DNA of 42,488 nucleotides. It comes from Zygnema circumcarinatum. Lineage: Eukaryota; Streptophyta; Zygnematophyceae; Zygnematales; Zygnemataceae. The stretch is taken from NCBI GenBank assembly GCA_037447605.1, contig CM074815.1:2122783-2165270 (forward strand), read 5' to 3'. Made by a program: the position numbers and the translations under genes. Positions 22,053 through 31,929 of this stretch are shown here, piece by piece; position 1 is the first letter of the stretch; each line of letters begins with the position of its first letter. The notes below the pieces were generated by a model. The model was not told where the DNA came from, searched no databases, and was given only the letters and a program-made list of their open reading frames with translations.

Positions 22053-23273
22053 TCACCTTCTCCTCCTGTTGGCCAATCGGCTCTGCTCGTTCCTCCATTG
22101 AAAGTAAAGGATGCCGACTTGCCATAGAACGCCGTTAGCCACAGCTGGGACTAGAACGCGCAGCCAACTGACATAGAACGGCGCCGGGAGTTTCACAAGG
22201 GTGAACAAAATGGCGATGACCCCGAGCTGCATGGGAGAGGGGGAGGCCGCCTGCGCAGGGAGGAAGGGACAGGGGACGAATAGATTCAACTTTTTATTAC
22301 CTATTTTTTGAATCTTGCCTCGGTCGTCAACGTGCTCAGACACACATAGATCAATGAAATAATACCTAGTGAAGAAATTGCAAAAAAAAGAGTTCAATAG
22401 ATGAACAATATACAAATGAACAACTACAAGTCCTCACCTTCGCCTGCCACCCCCTCGCCAGGCCCAGCCCCCCCACAAGCCCCGCGAGAACAAGCGCCAT
22501 CTGCCCGTCGCGCCACGCAAACCCTAATTCTGCCACTGTTACGGCGAACAGAAACGGAACTAAAACCCACTTCGAGCCTTCCCATGTGAGCTGCAACAGC
22601 CTTTCTGCGAAACGACCAAAAAATTGGCTCCATGGAAACAGTTTAACGGAAACCGGTGCCCTTTCCCATGCAGTCTCTCCCCATCCTGGCTCCGACGCGG
22701 AGCTCACGGAGCCGGAAAGCTCTCTCTCTCCCTCTCCCCCCCTCTCTCTCCCCGCTCTTTCTCCTCCCTCCTCCCTCTCCTCTGCCGCTTCACTGAAGCT
22801 GGAGGAGGAAGCCGCTCGCACTGTCAGCCATGGCTGCCGGCAGCACCTCGACGAGAGGACGAAGTTTCTGGGAAGCTGCGGCACGCTCCTCCTGCTTGAC
22901 ACCTGGCATCATTCAGCTCTATGTAAGAATCTAAAACAAATTTTGAACTGTCAGCGTATCGGAAGTGCACGGAATTCGGTCGAGGTTCAAAACCCTAATT
23001 AAACAACAAAACCTCCAAAAACCCATCTCTAACAAACCTAAAAAATCCCTACAAAAACCTTAGAAAATGCAAAAGCTCCTCGAGACGAAACCCAGCATCC
23101 CAAAACCTTCAACCCTAAAAAACTCAAATTCTGAAGCCGAGGGCTTCCAGGGTCTTTTAAGGCTTCAGTTCTGGGGTTAGCGGCCAATCCAGACCCGGCA
23201 CCTGGCAGCAGAGAGATGGCGAGCTCCGCTGCACCATGGCGGCTGTCATGTCCGCGACGCGAGCTGCAGCCAT
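22053..23273 (-). CDS. Small plastid-targeted membrane protein of unknown function
   Basis: Proposed exons 23273-23202, 22902-22438 and 22226-22053 give 236 residues with phase 0 at both junctions. The second exon opens with GTG and has an in-frame stop just upstream, but a CAG acceptor precedes it exactly. The short upstream exon supplies an ATG and ends in a good donor (CTGCCAG then GTGCCG). Residues 1-60 resemble a chloroplast transit peptide (Ser/Arg/Ala-rich, RAASSSSFSEAAE). A Glu/Arg/Gly-rich linker, partly from a GA repeat, follows. The hydrophobic part comprises WVLVPFLFAVTVAELGFAW, MALVLAGLVGGLGLARG and a long segment starting LGVIAILFTLVKLPAPFYV. The end is basic (RLANRRRR). I do not recognise the family. 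The first exon is an inference; the other two are firm. Confidence 0.65.
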
Positions 23274-24277
23274 GGCTGCCACGTGGCGCCCTCAGAAGGC
23301 CCCTCTACGCCACGTGGCTCACAGCTTTCGACCGCCGCACTGGACTCTGTCGACTAAGCACGGTTCTGTCACGTCACGTTTTATGAATAAATTCGCGTCC
23401 TGTTCTGAAAGAAGCGTCACAGGCAACAAATTCGGCGCTTCACAGAGTGCATGGAATTTGCATGAAACGGCGCCTTTGACCGTACCTCTGGCTGACGTGG
23501 CACGATTCTGGTCCTGTCGTACGTCACAGCTGTACGTTTATCGAATCTTTGGGATGTGCGTCAATTCCATATTTTCCACGTGGCAAGATATTATTTGATA
23601 GAGGCTGTAAGTCATAGTGTCCGTACCGCATGCTTCCACGTGTGCACACCTTTGACGTTCGACAAGTGGAGCCTTCCAAAGCTGCCACGTGGCAGGCAAT
23701 GGCTGCTGCAACTGGCCTTATGCTGTACGGTCAGCTGTCCCTGGCGTCTACGTGACACCCACTGTAAATTGAGTGGTCGAGGCTTCGTGGCTAACTATTC
23801 GCACGCGGCAGTGACTTTGACTAAAGCCGCCCCTGGCGAACTGTACGACCGTACGACCATACGCTCTGACCCGTACTGTAACGGCGCAGTTGACGCGCTC
23901 GCACGTCCGTATTGGTCAACGCGCTCTAGATCCGTACAGTTCGCGCGCTCGCCCGACCTGACCAACTTCGACCTGTCCGAGTGGAGCTGGCGGGCGCTTG
24001 GAAGCTGCCATGTGGCAGTACGGCCACTCTGCAACCGCCACGTGGTGGTCTCGATTCGGACGCTTCCACGTGTCACCTGCCTGTGAAGTGAGACGTGGTC
24101 CTGAACCGGTTGTCAGTCCTTATGGCGGTTGGCGCCGCAAGTAAGCACTTTCAGGTTCAAATTTCTTCGCCTTATCAGCAAAAAAAATTCGAAAACATCA
24201 AGAACCCAATTCAGAAAATCGTCCGCTTATTAAACCTCACGTCTTATATTTTTTAATCATTCAGTAATAAGTAAGAA
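23274..24277. promoter_or_regulatory. Divergent promoter with seven CACGTG motifs (membrane protein / NRPS-like)
   Basis: One kilobase separates the two start codons. CACGTG is at 23280, 23311, 23577, 23637, 23686, 24039 and 24067, several within CCACGTGG. Further ACGTCA, TACGTGAC and GTACGACC-like motifs fill the space. Such G-box density is typical of bZIP/bHLH-regulated plant promoters (ABA, light, stress). Which gene responds cannot be told from the sequence. Confidence 0.55.
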
Positions 24278-26961
24278 ATGGTGCAGCTAGAAACCCCCCC
24301 TCGGGGAGGTCCCAGGTCTCTTCGCCTGCTGGAAAAGGTCGATTTGGAGTGCGAGAGCGTGTTAGAATTTAGTTTGAACTCTTCTCTTATTGAAGGTTTA
24401 GCAAGGAACTTGAAGTTTGAAGGGGCAATTCAGCTGCCTGAGACCCTGCTGCTTGCCGCTTATTATACTCTTCTATGTCGATACCACCCGTTCATGAATT
24501 CAGTCACAGTGGCAGTGTTTCCGAGGTCATTTTTGTTAAGAAAATTCGAGTCTTCTACGGAGGATAAATTCTCAGAAGAAAGAAAGAAGACGTGGAGGGA
24601 AGTGCCGGTGAAGGTTAAGCTTCAAGAGGAGGAGGAGGAAGACTTGGAAAAGGTAAAAAAAATAAAAGTATTAACAATTCGGGACATTGTCGGTCAAGTC
24701 AGACAAGCCATGGCTGCCGAAGGAAGCGGCGAAAATTTCAATTCTGTCAGTGAAGAAGGAAAGGAAAAAGTAGGTGAAGAAAATGCTCTTGGGGCAGCTT
24801 TTGAAATTTATTTGGAGCACCAAAAAATCCTCAGCTCCACGAGCGGAAATTTTTCAATTCTTCTGCGGCTGTCCAAGAATGGGAGTGGTTCAATTTGTGG
24901 GAATTTTTTTTACGATAAAAGATTTTACGACGCGGCATCGGTAGCCCGATTAGCGAGTAACTACATTTGCCTTCTGGATGGAATTTCGAGGAATACTGAA
25001 TATTTGCATACTCCGTTATATGAGTTACCGGTTCTCTCCGACATAGAACGGCATTTGGTGCTGGATGTGTTCAGCAAACGGAGCCTTCAGAGAGCTCTCC
25101 ATTCGGAGCACGCCGAAGATATTTCGCTTGTTGATATTATTAGAAGACAGTTTCAAAATCTATCCGGTAAAATTGCAGTAGTTGATAAAAGGGGCTTTAT
25201 AACATATGGAGACCTTTATATGCGAGCGAGACAGCTGGCATTGTGGCTGTTGAGGAGGGCAGAGAGGGGAGGGAGGGGGGAAGGAGAGAGGGAGGAAGAA
25301 AAGGGAGAGGAGACCGAGAGGGAGATGACTAGGGACAGGGTGGAGGGAGGAGAATGGGAGGGAGAGGGGAGAGCGCCGACAGTCGTGGGCCTCGGAATGC
25401 ACCGAGGAACGGAATGGGTTGTTTCTATGTTGGGAGTTCTGTTGGCCGGCATGGCGTACTGTCCGTTGGACCCAACGTATCCGACGGCTCGTCTTGAAAA
25501 ACTGATAACTGGAACGGAAGCGAAAGTGGTACTGGTAACGGAAGAATGTAAAGAGATTTTTGAGCATGTGAAGGGGGAGGGTCGAGCGGAGGTAGAGGTT
25601 GTGGTAGTGGGAGGGTGGAGAGGAGGGGCTAAGAATGAAAAGGGATGTGAATTTAACGACGAATCTAAATGGGGATATGGATATGAATGTAAGTGTGAGA
25701 ACAGCTGTGAAGGGTTGTTAGAGAGGGCGCGACCGAACGGAGAATCGGTGTGCTATGTGCTGTTTACTAGCGGGTCAACCGGTGAGCCAAAGTAAGTTCT
25801 TTTACTTTCTTCGGTTTGAAGAGAAGAAGAGGAGGGTTCTCTTTGAGCTTCTTTTGCTGCATTGCGATTTTGGGTTTTTTTGGGGTTCTGGGTTTCTTGA
25901 AGGCTCGTAATTAAACCTTAATGTATGCTCTTCCCCCAACCCCCCCCCCCCCCCTCCCCCCCGCCCCCCAAAAGAGTGAAAACGAACTCGAATTTCAATT
26001 TCACTTGTACTTTCAGTTGAAACAAAAGATTCTGTAGAGCAGCAATTCTGTCCATGTGAGTATTTTGCCAGGTATGCTAATTTCAATTTTAATTTTCCAT
26101 GTCTTTCAGTTCAGTGCTCTTCCTCGAATGTGAACTGATTTTTTATGTGTGCTTCCCCCCCTTTTTTTTTTTTTTTTCTTTTTTCTTGAACGATCTTGCA
26201 GAGGAGTGGTGGTTCAGCACAAAGGCGTGCTCAACATGGTGCGTGCATTCCGCCACGTGTTGCCACGTGGCACTCCCTCCGACACCCGCGGCCAGCTGTC
26301 CGCCATGACCTTTGACCTCCACGCGATGGACGTGTTCTGTGCGTTCGACGTCGGCGGAACTGTAACTGTGTGCGACAAGGAAACGCTGTTGTCGGATCTC
26401 AGCGGGTTCATCGAACGGAACGGAGTGCATGGAACTGTGATTACGCCGACAGTGGCGGCGCTGCTTGAACCCGAAAATGTGCCCTCCCTGCAATGGCTCG
26501 CTTTTGGGGGGGAGGCAGTCCCTAGGGCACTAATAAACAAGTGGATTTCAGCAGGTAAATTTTAAATTTAATTTTTAAATTTTAAAAAATAATAATAATA
26601 ATCGAGTTGGTTGGCTTAGATTAGAGGGGTTATATTTAAGTAAAATTTAGCTGTTATTTTTTTTTTAACTTCAATTTGCAGCTTTTTGCAGGACGAACCG
26701 TGATAGACCATTATGGCCCGACGGAGTGCTCTGTGGCTGCGGCTTGCCACGTGTGGAGGCCTGGTGATGACGTGGCAGATCACATCGGTAGACCGCTGGA
26801 CGGTGCACATGTGAGAACATGCGACGCAGTTTTCAGTTCGTTGAAACTGAACGCATTTGTTGTTTCTTTAATTCAGTTTCTTTTTCGTGTGCGACGATGT
26901 TATTAACAAGGAGTGGAGGGGAAACTTTGAAGGAAGAGAGAAAAGCAGAAGCAGAGAGGAG

Positions 26962-27005
<44 letters not shown>

Positions 27006-28005
27006 CCGTTACATGCTCGTCAGATTAACCGTATCGCACAACGGAACTGCGCAGATCTATGTGCTGGGCCCCAACTTGGAGCTTCTTCCGATCGGAGTTC
27101 CCGGAGAGCTCTGCATTGCAGGTGTCCACGTGTCACTCGGCTATTTGAAGAGGAAAGATCTGACCAATCGCGTGTTCCAACGGAATCCGTATTCCGTTGG
27201 GCGCCACGACCGCGTTCTTTACAGAACTGGCGACAGGGGGCGGTGGCTCCATGAAGGGACAGTTCAGTTTTTGGGCCGAATCGACTTCCAGGTAAACAGT
27301 TACATGAAAATTCCCTTCTACCTTTTCTTTCAAATTTTACCATTTTCACTTCAATTTTTTTCTTTTTTTGTTGTGGGCTTCTTGTCGTCCTTGCAGCGAT
27401 CTTCTTCACTCGTTGTCCATTACTAAAGAATGTTTAAAATTTTTAAAATATCCCTATTATTTTTTTTTGCCTTCATTTCAGGTGAAAATAAACGGCAACC
27501 GAGTGGAGCCGGGCGAGGTGGAGGAGTGCGTGAGCCGCGTGACAGGTGTCGCGCGCTGCGCGGTCGCCCTCAGGACGGACGAGCGCGCCGGACCGTACCT
27601 GGCGGCGTACCTCGTGATGGAGAGAGAGAGAGGGAGAGAGAGGGAGGGGGAGGGGGGAGGGAGGGAGGGGGAGGGGAGGGAGGGGGAGGGGAGAGGGAGG
27701 GAGCAGGAGAGGGAGAGAGAGAGGGAGAGGGAGAGGGAGATGAGGGCGAGGGTGAAGGCGGCCCTCTCTGCTGAGCTCCCCTCCTACATGGTGCCGACCG
27801 CTTATGTTATTCTCGACGAGTTTCCGCAGACTACGTAAGGCACTCGCTTGCCTTACTCTCTCTTTCTCTCTCTCTCTCTCTCTTCCTCTCTCTCTCTCTC
27901 TCTCTCTCTCCGTCTGTTCCTCTTTCCGTCCCTCGTTCTCACTCTCGCTCCCCCTCCGCTCTTCTAATTTGTCCTTGTCCTGCTGTTCCCTTCCATCTTT
28001 TCTAT

Positions 28006-28054
<49 letters not shown>

Positions 28055-30879
28055 CTCTCTCTCTCTCTAAATCTGCGTTCCACGTATCGACAGGTCCGGC
28101 AAAGTCGACCGGAAGCAGCTTCCCCAGCCCTTGCCCGAAGCATTTGTGGTGCGGGAGGAGGGAGAGGATGGGGGAGAGAGGGAGGGAGAGAGGGAGGGAG
28201 AGGAGGGAGAGAGAGCGCAAACCTCCTTTGAAAGCGAGGAGGAGCGCACAGTGGCTCGAGTCTTCAACGAGATTTTGGGGCTAAAATTGCAAAAAGTTTC
28301 CCGAACTTCCAATTTTTTCTCTCTTGGGGGAAACTCCTTTCTTGCCTCTCAAGTGGTAGCTCAACTCCGCCACGTGTTCGGTCTACCGCCGCCCTCTCTC
28401 ACAGTGAGAGACTTGTTCCACTCTCCCATAGTAAAAGATCTCACTCAACTTCTAATAGAGAATGGAGGGAAGGAGGGGATGGGGGAGCAAAGGGACGGCG
28501 GTAGAAACGAGGTCAACGGAGTCAATGAAGTCAAAGTAGTTGACGGATTCAACAGAGTCAGTAACGTTGACTTTGCGTCGATAGTAAGAGAACTCTTTGG
28601 GATGAGGAAGAAGGGAAAGGAACGGTCGAACAAACTGCAGGGAAAGCGACGGTCACTGTTTAACGGAATTGCCAACGGAACGGAGGACGGTGGGAAGCAT
28701 GGAACGAGGGTTCCGCTGTCGTATGCGCAGGACATGATATGGCTCGTGCTGCAGATTCTGCCTGAACCGGAAGTGCTGAACATCACCGATGTGTGGAAGG
28801 TGGAGGTGAGCTTGTAAACAATGATTAGAAAAAAAAATAAAAATAAAAAATAGATAGTACATAAAATATATATATTTATAAATAAAAAACCAAAAAAAAA
28901 AAAAAATAGAAGTAATTAAAAAGTTAGTTAAAGGAGATGGCATTGACCTCACGATGGCGATGATGCCATCAAATGTACATGGACAAAATCAGCATCATGG
29001 GGAACCACGGGGAACTGGGCGCAAAGGACCTGAAGAAGTTAGTTAATTAATCAGACAAGAGAAAGTATACCCACTTTAAAGAACAAAAGCAAAAAGAAAA
29101 AAAAACGAGGAAAAAGGGATTCATTAAGGGAGGGAGGGAATTAATGGTTTTTTGCTTTTCTTTTTTTGATTCCAGGGAGCATTAGACGAGCAGCGACTCG
29201 AAAGGAGTATCGCGCGGCTCCTCCGCCGCCACCAGGCGCTCCGTATCCGTTTCGTTTCCGGAAGGTCCCCCGCCGCCCGCCCGGTCAACGCGATTCTTCG
29301 GAGGTGGGGCCCACACGGAAGCGTGGCGCACGGAGACAGTGCCACGTGTGCCTCCAAAATCTCATCCGCGCTGGCCTACGCCTTCGGCCCCACCTTTCTG
29401 CGACACATGCACCAAATTGTCGGTCAATGCGTTGACCAGGTTGACCAGGACCCGGAAATTGTCCCCTTCCAGCTGAACAAAATCGATATTTCGCAAATTT
29501 TGGACCCCGAAAAGAAGGCGAAGGCGGAGAGGGAGGCCCTCGAGGAGGCGAGGAGGCCCCTCCGTTGGGGGGAACGGGGACTGCTGTTCCGTGTCACAGT
29601 TATACGGATTACGGGAAACTCGGAACGGCTCGTGTTCGTCTTTTGTCACATGATTTTCGACGGAATTTCGGCGGGAGTTTTTTACAAAGAACTGGAAAGG
29701 ATTTTTGAGAATGAGGAGGAGGAGTTGGAGGAGGTGGAAAGGTACGGACAGTTTGTGGAGTGGGAGGAGAAGTGGCTGAAAGGGGGGGCGGAAAAGAGGG
29801 AGCTCCAATACTGGAAGAAGCTTCTGGGAAGGGACCCGGAGCCTCTCCGATTACCCCTAAAATCTTCGGCAAAGAAAGTAATTTCCGCTCTGCCCTGCAG
29901 AGGGGAGTGGGTGGAGATCTATGTGGACGCAGTTACGACATCCGTAGTACAAAATTTTGTACGGAGCATGGGAGCCACTCTCAATATGGGCCTCCTGGCA
30001 GCCTTCCACTGCGTGCTGTTCCTTTTTTGCCGCCAAAAAAAGGTCATAGTGGCAACGCTTGTGGGGAGGAGAGTGCTGGCGTCACACCAGGGAGTGTTGG
30101 GGCACATTGCTGACGTCATGCCCATAGTCGCCGATTTCGGCTTTTTGGGGGGGAAGGAGGAGGTAGGGAGACAGGTGGGTGAGAGTTTGGGAGAGGAGGT
30201 GGGAGAGAGAGTGGGAGAGGGGGTGGGAGAGAGAGTGGGCGAGGGGGTGGGGGAGAGTGTGGGAGAGGGGGTGGGAGAGAGAGTGGGAGAGGGGGTGGGA
30301 GAGAGAGTGGGAGGGGGGGTGGGAGAGAGAGTGGGAGAGCGGGTGGGAGAGGGAGTGGGAGAGGGAGTGGGAGAGAGAGTGGGAGAGGGGGTGGGAGAGA
30401 ATGTCCAAAAGCAGAAGCTTGTGGAGGTGGGTGAGGGGGTGGGAGACAAGCGAGAGAGAGTGGGAGAGCTTTTTAAGGAGGTAGTAGTGCAGGTGAGAGA
30501 GAGGACCCTGGAGGCTATGGAGAACCAATCGGTGGTGTTCCGCTGCATAGCGAGTGAGGTCCTCTCCCACCCCGATCTGGCGAAGGCCCCTCTCATTCAA
30601 GCCATCTTCAACTTCTTGCAACCGGGTGGAAACTTTAGCCCCCATGGTTTAAAATTGGGGTCCGCAAAAGCGGAATATGATCTCGCGGCTTCGTGGGAGA
30701 GAGAGGGAGAGGCTGCTCTCACTCCTCTCTGTTTAAATGTGAGAGAGCAGAGAGATGGGAGTCTGAGGGCGAGGCTCGTCTTTCAGGCGGATGTGTATGG
30801 GAGGGAGATGGTGGAGGCCATGGCGGCGGAGTATAAGGCCATATTGGGGGCCATAGGTGCGGGGGGTCTAGAGAGTTAG
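24278..30879 (+). CDS. NRPS-like multidomain enzyme: partial C - A - T (PCP) - C
   Basis: Seven exons: 24278-25791, 26202-26554, 26692-26810, 27055-27291, 27482-27834, 28094-28805 and 29176-30879 (1663 residues, phases consistent). The N-terminus matches only the C-terminal half of a condensation domain ([26 protein letters not shown]). The adenylation domain has [15 protein letters not shown] (A2), [12 protein letters not shown] (A3), [11 protein letters not shown] (A4), YGPTE (A5), YRTGDRGRW (A7), [18 protein letters not shown] (A8) and [11 protein letters not shown] (A10). The carrier protein has [11 protein letters not shown] with the phosphopantetheine Ser. A full condensation domain follows: LSYAQDMIW (C1), [10 protein letters not shown] (C2) and [10 protein letters not shown] (C3, HHxxxDG with the first His as Cys and the catalytic second His kept). 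No reductase or thioesterase follows. GA repeats encode Glu/Arg/Gly-rich inserts between motifs. Substrate and product are unknown. Amino-acid activation is supported by the Asp in A4. Confidence 0.9.
25257..25378 (+). repeat. GA repeat inside NRPS-like exon 1
   Basis: Purine-rich tract that stays in frame and encodes about 40 Glu/Gly/Arg-rich residues between the motif [19 protein letters not shown] and [18 protein letters not shown] of the adenylation domain. It interrupts a region that is short in the family, so it is probably a surface loop expansion. Confidence 0.75.
26811..27054 (+). other. NRPS-like intron 3 with a GA microsatellite
   Basis: Intron between DGAH and [14 protein letters not shown] of the adenylation domain. 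A (GA)n tract lies at 26964-27004. The frame stays open through much of the intron, but the family alignment joins H directly to IYVL, so this stretch is excluded from the CDS. Confidence 0.75.
27618..27745 (+). repeat. GA/GGGA repeat inside NRPS-like exon 5
   Basis: In-frame repeat encoding about 42 residues of Glu/Arg/Gly between YLAAYLVM and [19 protein letters not shown]. This point lies between adenylation motifs A9 and A10, where the normal protein has a short linker. Confidence 0.8.
27850..28076 (+). repeat. CT microsatellites in NRPS-like intron 5
   Basis: Two long (CT)n tracts, about 27858-27912 and 28014-28070, occupy the 259-base intron between exons 5 and 6 and lead into the acceptor at 28093. 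Confidence 0.9.
28936..29036 (+). repeat. Dispersed repeat, copy C, inside the last NRPS-like intron
   Basis: Matches the first 100 bases of the copies at 5724-5880 and 18012-18220: TTGACCTCACGATGGCGATG, GCCATCAAATGTACATGGAC, CAGCAT, GGGGAACCACG and GCGCAAAGGACCT. It sits in the intron 28806-29175, on the same strand as the gene, flanked by A-rich DNA. Confidence 0.75.
30163..30470 (+). repeat. 24-bp-type coding minisatellite (GERVGEGV)n in the NRPS-like condensation domain
   Basis: GTGGGAGAGAGAGTGGGAGA-like units are translated as repeats of GERVGEGV and GESVGEGV in the last condensation domain, between the segment [17 protein letters not shown] and [19 protein letters not shown]. The normal family has only a short segment here. 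A possible in-frame intron (30175-30414) covers most of it. Confidence 0.8.
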
Positions 30880-31929
30880 GATTTTAGGCTTGTTGAGAGA
30901 GGCTTTAGGGTCTTGAAACTGTTATAAAGATTTTATTGGCTAATAAGAATATGCGGTTGACTAAAGAAGGGAATGGCTTTGGGAAAGTGCGGATATGTTG
31001 GGTGTGCCTCCTTGCGTCTCCCTTGGAGAGAGAGAGAGAGAGAGAGAGAGACCTCCCCTCCCTCTCTCTCCATTTACCAGGAACTCTCCTCTCTCTTGTC
31101 GTTCCTTTCCCTCTCCTCTCCTAGTTCTCCTTCCCTCCCTCGCTCCCCACAAGTATTGTACCTCTCCCATCCAGGCCCCTTCCTCTCCTCTCCCAGATTT
31201 GAGTTTTCGGATTTCGGTTTTATTTTATTGGTTCATCCATTAGTTCTAATATCGGCACAAATAGATATCGAGGAAACTGCGAAGGGTTCATGTTGCACAT
31301 AATAGCAGCTTTTTCACATTTCAAACTTCCTGTTTCCGTTTGAATTTCAGTTATAGAAACGAAATGAATGTGACAGGTCTAATTATATGAACATAGTCGC
31401 GCTTGTCAGTTTAACAACTGAAACTGAGAACGCACGTGCCCTACTTCTACCAATCTATCAAGCGTACACCCTCCTCCTGGAGCCCAAAATCTGCAACTGT
31501 ATGCTTATTCCAATTATGAACTATGTCTCTCGCTCTCTCTCTCGTACTGCAATGTCCCACTACCATCCCTTTCTCTCTCCCTATCTCTCCTTACCACCCT
31601 TTCCTCCACTCCTCCCGCTACGATCTACCCTCTCGTCTTCTCCCTCCCTCTCCACCCCTTACCCCCTCCCTCCCTCCCTCCCTCCCTCCCTCCCTCCCTT
31701 CTCCCTCCCTCCCTCTCCCCCTCCTTCCCTCTTTCCCCCCATCCCTCCCGCCCCTTCCCCTTCCCTCCCTCCCTTTCTCTCCCTCTAGCCTTCCCCTCCC
31801 GCTTCCCCTCCCAACCTCTCTCCCTCTAGGCCATCTCCTCCCTCCCTCCCTCCCTCCCNNNNNNNNNNCTCCCTCCCTTCCCTCCCTCCCTCCCTTCCCT
31901 CCCTTCCCTCCCTCCCTCCCTCCCTCCCT
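30880..31929. other. Convergent intergenic region (NRPS-like / eight-pass membrane protein) with pyrimidine repeats
   Basis: About 1 kb between two 3' ends. A GA tract is at 31025-31050, and CT and CCCT arrays occupy 31530-31930. No motif-bearing open frame is present; frames across the arrays encode Ser/Pro/Leu runs only. Confidence 0.65.
31859..31868. other. Assembly gap (10 N)
   Basis: Ten undetermined bases inside a (CCCT)n array whose two flanks are near-identical, so the true length of the array is unknown. It lies 62 bases 3' of the stop codon of the neighbouring minus-strand gene. Confidence 0.98.

Noticed and set aside
23236-24086. Two overlapping plus-strand open frames upstream of the NRPS-like gene
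   Set aside because: They read through promoter sequence full of CACGTG motifs, show no domain and overlap the proposed first exon of the opposite gene.
26887-27054. Extension of NRPS-like exon 4 upstream through a GA tract
   Set aside because: The frame is open, but the adenylation family joins the previous exon directly to IYVLGPN, and a donor at 26811 and an acceptor at 27054 fit this in phase.
24278-30879. Bacterial contamination as the source of the NRPS-like gene
   Set aside because: Six GT-AG introns with matching phases and the same GA/CT repeat style and dispersed repeat as the neighbouring genes argue for a resident nuclear gene.
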